A DNA stretch of 5,120 nt, taken from Acidobacteriota bacterium (GTDB lineage: Bacteria > Acidobacteriota > Thermoanaerobaculia > Multivoradales > JAHEKO01). The notes under the pieces are model-generated. The model was given only the letters and a program-made list of their open reading frames with translations, ran no database searches and was not told the origin of the DNA. How positions within the stretch are numbered: the first letter of the stretch is position 1; each line of letters starts with the position of its first letter. This document shows positions 1 through 3,483 of this stretch, one piece after another. The stretch covers positions 1-5,120 of the forward strand of contig JAOTZA010000236.1 in NCBI GenBank assembly GCA_029861655.1, in the 5' to 3' direction. The translations under genes were made by a program, and so were the position numbers.

Positions 1-77
1 ACAAGATGCTGCGGCCCGTGACAAAAGGGTTGCGGGTCGTGGCTCGGGAGTCCGATAAGATAGATTATGTAAACCAA

Positions 78-92
78 CCCTCCCGAAGGCTC
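78..92 (+). repeat. 15-bp direct repeat, left copy
   Basis: CCCTCCCGAAGGCTC occurs here and again, identically, at 2478-2492, exactly 2400 bp away. Similarity continues beyond the 15-mer with one gap (CCGAAGGAGG here, AGAAGGCGG in the other copy). Both copies lie in non-coding DNA, and the pair brackets the SLOG-like gene, parB and parA. It may be a dispersed intergenic repeat or a duplicated boundary of an inserted block; the sequence does not decide between these. Confidence 0.6.
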
Positions 93-99
93 CCGAAGG
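80..99 (+). repeat. Perfect tandem decamer, two units
   Basis: CTCCCGAAGG is present twice back to back, at 80-89 and 90-99, and is followed by AGG. The end of the array pairs with its beginning (CCTCC 79-83 with GGAGG 98-102), so it could also fold as a short hairpin. It lies about 70 bp upstream of the start codon at 167. The first unit is part of the 15-bp repeat shared with 2478-2492. Confidence 0.65.
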
Positions 100-166
100 A
101 GGACTCCCCTACGAGTCTCTGTTGCCAGCACACAGGGGCCCCATTTTCTGAGAAGATGCGCGTGCC

Positions 167-730
167 ATGAATTCGAAGCAAACTCGTCTGTATTGCGGCG
201 GCCACAAAGGCGCCGAGGCGGAGTTCGGCCGTGCCGCCAAGCGTAGGGAGATCCCCGAGACCACCTTCACCTTCGAGGGACACCTGATGGAGCACTCGGG
301 AGAGATTCAGCTCCTTGATGACGCCGCACTTTCTCGCGGCGACGTCAGCATGGATTTCGTGTTCGCGAATCTAGGGCGCCGTTTCCACCGCAGCCACGGG
401 ATCCGGCGAGTGATCCAATCGATGTTTCACGTCGTCACCAATGGCGACTCCGTGTTCGCCATCGGCTGGATCCAGCCCGACGGTCACGTCAAGGGCGGCA
501 CCGGCTGGGGTGTCGAGCTAGCCAAGTTCTTCAACCGGCCGGTCAGCGTCTTCGACCAGGAAAAGGAGCACTGGTACACCTGGACCGGAGGACGCTGGCA
601 AGAGAGCGAGCCGACAATCCCCGCCGGCCCGTTCTCCGCGACCGGTACGCGCAATCTCACGGACGCCGGCCGAGCGGCCATCCACGATCTCTTCGAGCGG
701 TCCTTCGGGCCCGAACCGAAACAGCCGTAG
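167..730 (+). CDS. Uncharacterised Rossmann-like protein, probably SLOG superfamily
   Basis: This gene encodes a 187-residue soluble protein with no signal peptide or membrane segment. The N-terminus carries a glycine-rich loop (YCGGHKGAEAEFG, residues 9-21) after a short beta strand. A central segment holds IRRVIQSMFHVV (79-90) and the strand VFAIGWI (96-102). A second glycine motif, GGTGWGVELAKFF (110-122), is followed by PVSVFDQ (125-131) and an aromatic W-Y-T-W patch (136-139). The C-terminus has GTGTRNLTDAGRAAI (158-172 region) and LFERSFG. From memory, the GGTGW.VxxA / V.VFDQ..W / GxGTR..T..G..AI order is shared with phage and bacterial SLOG (YpsA-like) proteins, which are thought to bind nucleotide-derived ligands. 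The exact function is unknown. The ATG at 167 is the only usable start because an in-frame TGA lies at 149-151; GAGAAG at 150-155 is a weak Shine-Dalgarno 11 nt upstream. The gene converges on parB with a 21-bp gap, so it is not in the par operon. Confidence 0.8.
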   Translation: MNSKQTRLYCGGHKGAEAEFGRAAKRREIPETTFTFEGHLMEHSGEIQLLDDAALSRGDVSMDFVFANLGRRFHRSHGIRRVIQSMFHVVTNGDSVFAIGWIQPDGHVKGGTGWGVELAKFFNRPVSVFDQEKEHWYTWTGGRWQESEPTIPAGPFSATGTRNLTDAGRAAIHDLFERSFGPEPKQP

Positions 731-751
731 GCCCTGCTGGACTGGCGCTGC

Positions 752-1624
752 CTATGCTCGCTCGGTCCGGAGTTCGTCGAGGATCTTTTCGAGCGCCGCA
801 ATCAGATCGTCCTTCTCCACCGTCGTCTTGCGGAACTTCACCGACAGGCTAAAGGTCTTTTCAGGGTCCTTGAACGTAAAGACCGGCGGCTTCTGCCGAC
901 CTCCCTTGCGAGCCCGCGATTGGCGTCGGACCTGCTCTCTCAGGTCCTCCCGGCTCAGAGAACCTTCAGCAACGTGCTCGAGCATCTCGATCTGCTCCTG
1001 TTCGCTCCTGCCCGCTTTCAGGATCCCCAGCAGAACCGACTTCGAGTGGACACCCAGAGCTTCGACGGCCTGCCGGACCGGTTGCCCCAGCTGAAGGAGC
1101 TGTAGGCTCTCGGTGACACCGCTTCGGCCCTTCCCCACTGCGGCCGCAATCTGCTCTTGGGTATACCCATGGATCTCACCCAGCGCCCGGTAGCCCTCGG
1201 CCTCCTCGAAAGGAGTCAGGTCCTTTCTCTGCAGGTTCTCAACCAGCGCCACCTCGAGCGCCTCATCCTCGTCGATCTCCATGATGATGGCCGGGATCTC
1301 GTCGAGACCCGCTCGGCGGGCGGCTCGATAGCGACGTTCGCCGGACACGATCCGATAGCCGGATTCCGTGTCGTCCGCCTCGTCCACCGGGCGAACCAAG
1401 ATCGGCTCCAGAACGCCCTTGGACCTGATCGACTCGACCAACTCATCGAGCTCCCCCATCGAGCTTCGCGGCTGATTGGGATCGGGCGAGATCGACCGCA
1501 TACCGAGCATCCGTCCTACGGCGTCCTCCGGATGGCGCCCCACCAGATCTTCGACGAAATGGGTGTCATGGCGCATCTTGACCCGCTGAGGCAGGCCCCT
1601 CTTCTTGGCTGCAGCGTCAGACAC
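752..1624 (-). CDS. parB: ParB, chromosome-partitioning CTPase/DNA-binding protein
   Basis: ParB loads on parS centromere sites, slides along DNA as a CTP-dependent clamp, and is moved by ParA to segregate replication origins. The 290-residue protein shows the ParB/Srx domain: ISPDPNQPR (45-53), a GVLEPILVRPV strand (70-80), the nucleotide-binding GERRYRAA motif (95-102) and ENLQRKDLTPFEEA (129-142). A helix-turn-helix follows (about 153-177, YTQEQIAAAVGKGRSGVTES region). After a basic linker (229-247, RRQSRARKGGRQK region) comes the C-terminal dimerisation domain (248-286). The N-terminus is KKRGLPQRVKMRHDTHFVE rather than the common LGRGLxALI ParA-contact motif. The start is GTG at 1622-1624, overlapping the parA stop by 8 bp, with GAGGAG about 10 nt upstream inside parA, which suggests coupled translation. 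Length and domains are complete. Confidence 0.97.
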   Translation of the reverse strand: MSDAAAKKRGLPQRVKMRHDTHFVEDLVGRHPEDAVGRMLGMRSISPDPNQPRSSMGELDELVESIRSKGVLEPILVRPVDEADDTESGYRIVSGERRYRAARRAGLDEIPAIIMEIDEDEALEVALVENLQRKDLTPFEEAEGYRALGEIHGYTQEQIAAAVGKGRSGVTESLQLLQLGQPVRQAVEALGVHSKSVLLGILKAGRSEQEQIEMLEHVAEGSLSREDLREQVRRQSRARKGGRQKPPVFTFKDPEKTFSLSVKFRKTTVEKDDLIAALEKILDELRTERA

Positions 1625-2375
1625 GGCTCAAGATCTCCTCGGAAAGTTTGTAGTACTCGAAAGCGCCGCTCGATCGTGGCGAGAACGTAAAGATCGACTC
1701 GCGGTAGGCCGGACTCTCCTCGAGGCGGACACTTTTTGAGATCACCGTCTTGAAGAGCTTGCGGCCGAAGACTCTCTTTACCTGCTGGTGGATGTCCTTG
1801 GAGAGCTTTGTGCGTTTATCGTAGAGAGTAAGAACCGCGCCCAGTATCTGAAGCTCTGGGTTTGCCCGGAGCTTGATCTTGTCGATGGTCTCGAGCAAGT
1901 CATCGGTACCCTCGAGCGCGAAGTAGCTCGACTGAATCGGGATGAGAACATGGGTCGCCGCCACCAGCGCGTTGACGGTGATGATCCCCAGGGTAGGCGG
2001 CGTGTCGATCACGATGTACTCGTACCCGGCCCGCACCTCTTCGAGCGCATCCTTTAGGCGATAGTAGCTGTCGATCTCCCCCAGCAGCTTCGCCTCGATC
2101 TTGGCCAGGTGAATCGAGGACGGCGCTATCTCAAGAGCTGGAAGCTTCTCGACCTGCGCCACGGTCTCGGCGATGGAGACATCGTCCTCGGTCAGCGCTT
2201 GATAGATGGTCGCCTGGAGTGGGTCGGGCTCGAGAAAGGTGAGAGTGCTGTTGGCCTGCGGATCGAGGTCGATCAGGAGAGTCTTCAGGTTCTTCGACGC
2301 CAGTGCGGCGGCCACATTGATCGCGGTCGTGGTCTTCCCCACCCCGCCTTTTTGATTGGTGATCGCCAAGATCAT
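1617..2375 (-). CDS. parA: ParA, chromosome-partitioning Walker ATPase
   Basis: ParA is a nucleoid-bound, ATP-dimerising ATPase that positions ParB-parS complexes. From the chosen ATG (2373-2375) it has 252 residues. It shows the deviant Walker A KGGVGKTTT (9-17) with the signature lysine at 9, Walker A' LLIDLDPQAN (33-42) and Walker B YIVIDTPPTLG (120-130). Further family blocks are IPIQSSYFALEG (145-156), TLYDKRTKLS (183-192) and ESPAYRESI near the C-terminus. It lacks the N-terminal helix-turn-helix extension of plasmid type Ia ParA, so it is the short chromosomal or type Ib form. The frame stays open to a TTG at 2405, but that codon lies inside the promoter spacer and has no ribosome binding site, so I reject it. 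There is no Shine-Dalgarno before the ATG either, consistent with a near-leaderless mRNA. Its stop overlaps the parB start. Confidence 0.96.
   Translation of the reverse strand: MILAITNQKGGVGKTTTAINVAAALASKNLKTLLIDLDPQANSTLTFLEPDPLQATIYQALTEDDVSIAETVAQVEKLPALEIAPSSIHLAKIEAKLLGEIDSYYRLKDALEEVRAGYEYIVIDTPPTLGIITVNALVAATHVLIPIQSSYFALEGTDDLLETIDKIKLRANPELQILGAVLTLYDKRTKLSKDIHQQVKRVFGRKLFKTVISKSVRLEESPAYRESIFTFSPRSSGAFEYYKLSEEILSRV
1635..1640 (-). promoter_or_regulatory. Ribosome binding site for parB within the parA 3' end
   Basis: On the minus strand GAGGAG ends 10 nt before the GTG start of parB. It lies in the parA codons for the final Glu-Glu, so ribosomes finishing parA are well placed to reinitiate. 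This supports GTG 1624 as the parB start rather than the internal Met17. Confidence 0.6.
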
Positions 2376-2386
2376 CGAGTGCCGGG

Positions 2387-2415
2387 AGTGTATGGGACGC
2401 CCCAAATGGGGTCAA
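2387..2415 (-). promoter_or_regulatory. Sigma70-type promoter of parAB
   Basis: Reading the minus strand, the -35 box TTGACC (2410-2415, 5 of 6 to TTGACA) is followed by a spacer of exactly 17 nt and the -10 box TACACT (2387-2392, 4 of 6 to TATAAT, with the critical A2 and T6). Transcription should start around 2379-2382, only 3-6 nt before the parA ATG, which predicts a near-leaderless message. It overlaps an inverted repeat (2395-2426), a natural place for repression. Confidence 0.65.
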
Positions 2416-2426
2416 CATGGGCGTCC
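2395..2426. promoter_or_regulatory. Inverted repeat over the parA promoter, operator candidate
   Basis: GGACGCCC (2395-2402) and GGGCGTCC (2419-2426) are exact reverse complements separated by 16 nt. The left arm lies in the promoter spacer, and the -35 box falls between the arms. A protein bound here would block RNA polymerase. par operons are often autoregulated, but the identity of the binder is an inference. Confidence 0.45.
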
Positions 2427-2444
2427 ATGTCGGCACGCCGACAT
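2427..2444. promoter_or_regulatory. 18-bp palindrome upstream of the parA -35 box
   Basis: ATGTCGGC (2427-2434) and GCCGACAT (2437-2444) are perfect 8-bp inverted arms separated by AC. The element abuts the preceding inverted repeat and lies about 12 bp upstream of the -35 box. Its inner 16 bp (TGTCGGCACGCCGACA) has the length and the TGT...ACA ends of the parS consensus TGTTTCACGTGAAACA, but the interior differs. It could be an operator, an activator site or a divergent ParB site. Confidence 0.5.
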
Positions 2445-2477
2445 TCGTGGGAAGCGACTGAACCGCCTTGACTTAAG

Positions 2478-2492
2478 CCCTCCCGAAGGCTC
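2478..2492 (+). repeat. 15-bp direct repeat, right copy
   Basis: This is identical to 78-92 and in the same orientation. It lies about 60 bp upstream of the parA promoter at the start of the hairpin-rich spacer. The tandem second decamer seen in the left copy is degraded here to CAGAAGG. Confidence 0.6.
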
Positions 2493-2517
2493 AGAAGGCG
2501 GAGCGCCCAAGCCGTCG

Positions 2518-2531
2518 CTTCGCGAGCGAAG
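2518..2531. repeat. Short hairpin CTTCGC/GCGAAG
   Basis: CTTCGC (2518-2523) and GCGAAG (2526-2531) are perfect 6-bp arms around GA. It is the first stem-loop of the series in the parA-DUF151 spacer. Confidence 0.4.
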
Positions 2532-2542
2532 AGAGGCTCACT

Positions 2543-2557
2543 CCGCGACGCTCGCGG
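2543..2557. repeat. Short hairpin CCGCGA/TCGCGG
   Basis: CCGCGA (2543-2548) and TCGCGG (2552-2557) pair perfectly around the loop CGC. The same two arms recur at 2679-2684 and 2696-2701 with an 11-nt loop, so the spacer reuses this stem sequence. Confidence 0.45.
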
Positions 2558-2650
2558 CGTTCCGCCCGGCTTGCGAGGCAGCCCGGTCGAATGCCCGGCT
2601 GGAAACTGCGCTCACTGCTCAGCCTCGCACGAGTTCGCTCGCGCCTCGTT

Positions 2651-2666
2651 GTTCGCCCGCGCGAAC
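2651..2666. repeat. Short hairpin GTTCGC/GCGAAC
   Basis: GTTCGC (2651-2656) and GCGAAC (2661-2666) are perfect arms around the loop CCGC. The stem differs by one base pair from the CTTCGC/GCGAAG hairpin at 2518-2531. Confidence 0.4.
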
Positions 2667-2678
2667 CGGGCCCGACTC

Positions 2679-2701
2679 CCGCGACTCTCTTGTGCTCGCG
2701 G
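2679..2701. repeat. Hairpin with recurring CCGCGA/TCGCGG arms
   Basis: CCGCGA (2679-2684) and TCGCGG (2696-2701) pair around an 11-nt loop. The arms are identical to those at 2543-2557. It ends two bases before the compound stem-loop that follows. Confidence 0.4.
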
Positions 2702-2703
2702 AC

Positions 2704-2748
2704 TCACAGCGTCCCTGCCGGCGCATTCGCCGGGCTGCGACGCTGAGA
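2704..2748. repeat. Compound stem-loop with internal loop
   Basis: The outer arms CAGCGTC (2707-2713) and GACGCTG (2739-2745) pair perfectly and extend by two more pairs past an A-A mismatch (TC 2704-2705 with GA 2747-2748). Inside, after a 4-by-5-nt internal loop, CCGGCG (2718-2723) pairs with CGCCGG (2728-2733) around CATT. This nested stem, internal loop and tetraloop is the most RNA-like structure of the spacer. No RNA family is recognised. Confidence 0.5.
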
Positions 2749-2839
2749 CGATTCGTTGTCCCTCCAGTCATCTCGAGCGCGAGTCGATTCGAGCACGGAG
2801 CCACCGCACCGCGCGCAGGATGACCGCGCTCTGTATCGA

Positions 2840-2866
2840 CCCGAGTCAGGGGATCCCCGACTCGGG
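2840..2866 (-). terminator. Strong stem-loop just past the DUF151 stop, possible terminator
   Basis: CCCGAGTC (2840-2847) pairs with GACTCGGG (2859-2866), and the stem continues as GGGG AT CCCC (2849-2858) with only a single bulged A at 2848. This gives about 12 GC-rich pairs beginning 10 nt after the DUF151 stop codon. Neither strand shows a T-run after the stem, so it is not a classical intrinsic terminator. It may act with Rho or protect the 3' end of the miaB-nuclease transcript. Confidence 0.5.
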
Positions 2867-2876
2867 AGCCGTGTGC

Positions 2877-3416
2877 CTACATCTCGTATTCGCCGAGGTC
2901 TTCGGGTCGAGCGTTCTCGAGCCATTCCTTCAGTTGGTCCTCGTCGGGCTGAGAGGCGCCGAGCTTCTCGGCTTTGGCCTTGTCCAGTACCGCCGGCATG
3001 ACAAAGACGGGCGCCTCGGCTCGCAGAGCGAGAGCGATGGCATCGCTCGGTCGCGAATCGACAACGGCACTCTCGCCGTTCCTGGCGAGATGAACCTCGG
3101 CGAAGAACGTGTTCTCGTGCAAATCGGTGATGACGATCCGCGTGACCACTCCGCCAAGCTCCTTGACCGAGGCCTGCAGCAGGTCATGAGTCATGGGGCG
3201 TGGCGAGTCGACGCCCTCGATTCGCATCGCGATTGCCTGGGCTTCGAAGACGCCGATCCAGATCGGCAGGAATCGCTCGCTCTTGGGCTCGCGCAAGACG
3301 ACGATCGGCGTGTTCGACGACGGATCGAACATCAAGCCCCGTACCTCCACTTCCAGAGCATCGGCAACATTGCTATCGGAGCCGTCAGAGTCCTCTGAGG
3401 TCTTTCGCTTCGGCAT
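2877..3416 (-). CDS. Bifunctional nuclease family protein (DUF151/BFN)
   Basis: This gene encodes a 179-residue soluble protein of the DUF151 family (Pfam DNase-RNase), named for plant BFN proteins reported to have DNase and RNase activity; the bacterial role is poorly defined. A Ser/Asp-rich N-terminal tail (about 1-18) precedes the domain. Family blocks in order are VVLREPKSERFLPIWIG (39-55), FEAQAIAM (57-64), PRPMTHDLL (72-80), ITDLHENTFFAEV (96-108), the highly conserved DSRPSDAIALALR (120-132) and PVFVMPAVL (136-144). An acidic tail ends in EYEM. The frame opens at a TTG (3452), but that TTG is the first three bases of a -35 box, so I take the ATG at 3414-3416. There is no convincing Shine-Dalgarno (AGGCGG is too close). 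It lies 67 bp downstream of miaB on the same strand and is followed by a strong stem-loop. Confidence 0.93.
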   Translation of the reverse strand: MPKRKTSEDSDGSDSNVADALEVEVRGLMFDPSSNTPIVVLREPKSERFLPIWIGVFEAQAIAMRIEGVDSPRPMTHDLLQASVKELGGVVTRIVITDLHENTFFAEVHLARNGESAVVDSRPSDAIALALRAEAPVFVMPAVLDKAKAEKLGASQPDEDQLKEWLENARPEDLGEYEM

Positions 3417-3423
3417 GCCGCCT

Positions 3424-3452
3424 ATTGTGGGTCCGGTGGGAACCCAGGTCAA
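3424..3452 (-). promoter_or_regulatory. Candidate sigma70 promoter for the DUF151 gene
   Basis: On the minus strand TTGACC (3447-3452) is followed by a 17-nt spacer and CACAAT (3424-3429, 4 of 6 to TATAAT, with A2 and T6 present). Only 7 nt separate the -10 box from the ATG at 3416, so the start point would fall on or beside the A of the ATG, giving a leaderless mRNA. The arrangement mirrors the parA promoter. Read-through from miaB remains possible. Confidence 0.5.
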
Positions 3453-3483
3453 GTTGCGGCCAGTCCGACGGCCGCGGGATTCT

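Larger units (their letters stand above)
46..108. repeat. 8-bp inverted repeat bracketing the tandem decamer
   Basis: GGGAGTCC at 46-53 is the exact reverse complement of GGACTCCC at 101-108. The 47-nt interior holds the AT-rich patch and the tandem decamer. In RNA it could form a long-range stem in the 5' leader of the gene at 167. An 8-bp match at this spacing can occur by chance in GC-rich DNA, so a function is only an inference. Confidence 0.4.
1..166. other. Non-coding leader upstream of the SLOG-like gene
   Basis: I see no credible gene here. The stretch contains an AT-rich patch at about 54-74, unusual for this GC-rich window and a possible promoter or melting region. It also holds a tandem decamer (80-99) and an 8-bp inverted repeat (46-53 with 101-108). 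A weak promoter-like pair, TTGCCA at 122-127 and TTTTCT at 144-149, has a 16-nt spacer but lacks the key A of a -10 box, so I do not call it a promoter. The left window edge hides whatever lies further upstream. Confidence 0.5.
2445..2876. other. Long non-coding spacer with serial hairpins
   Basis: These 432 bp between parA and the DUF151 gene hold no credible coding region. Every open frame gives low-complexity Arg/Ala/Ser-rich translations with no recognisable motif. The stretch is rich in TCGC/GCGA words and contains successive stem-loops at 2518-2531, 2543-2557, 2651-2666, 2679-2701, 2704-2748 and 2840-2866, plus the second copy of the 15-bp repeat at 2478-2492. It has no tRNA: a T-arm-like GGTCGAATGCC near 2585 lacks the rest of the cloverleaf. 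It could be a repetitive intergenic element, a structured RNA or a centromere-like region. Confidence 0.6.

Noticed and set aside
122..149. Promoter for the SLOG-like gene (TTGCCA and TTTTCT, 16-nt spacer)
   Set aside because: The -10 candidate lacks the essential A at its second position, and the pair is no better than chance.
728..754. TAGGC/GCCTA inverted repeat spanning both convergent stop codons
   Set aside because: It has only 5 bp around a 17-nt loop with no T-run on either strand; it arises largely from the two TAG stops and is too weak to call a bidirectional terminator.
1157..1690. Plus-strand open frame of 177 codons opposite parB
   Set aside because: It is the complement of well-supported ParB codons and shows no domain or ribosome binding site.
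2376..2405. N-terminal extension of ParA from a TTG start at 2405
   Set aside because: The TTG lies between the -35 and -10 boxes, has no ribosome binding site, and would put ten residues before the typical MxxAIxNQKGGVGKTT start.
2575..2605. tRNA-like T-arm (GGTCGAATGCC)
   Set aside because: No matching acceptor, D or anticodon arms are present around it, and the T-stem pairing is poor.
2445..2876. CRISPR array
   Set aside because: The hairpin arms recur, but there are no regularly spaced identical repeats of 24-40 bp with spacers and no cas genes.
2571..3398. Long plus-strand open frame of 275 codons
   Set aside because: Its second half is antisense to the DUF151 gene, and its first half is the low-complexity hairpin spacer. 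The translation has no recognisable motif.
3417..3452. N-terminal extension of the DUF151 protein from a TTG start
   Set aside because: The TTG is part of the TTGACC -35 box and has no Shine-Dalgarno; the ATG at 3416 gives a normal family length.
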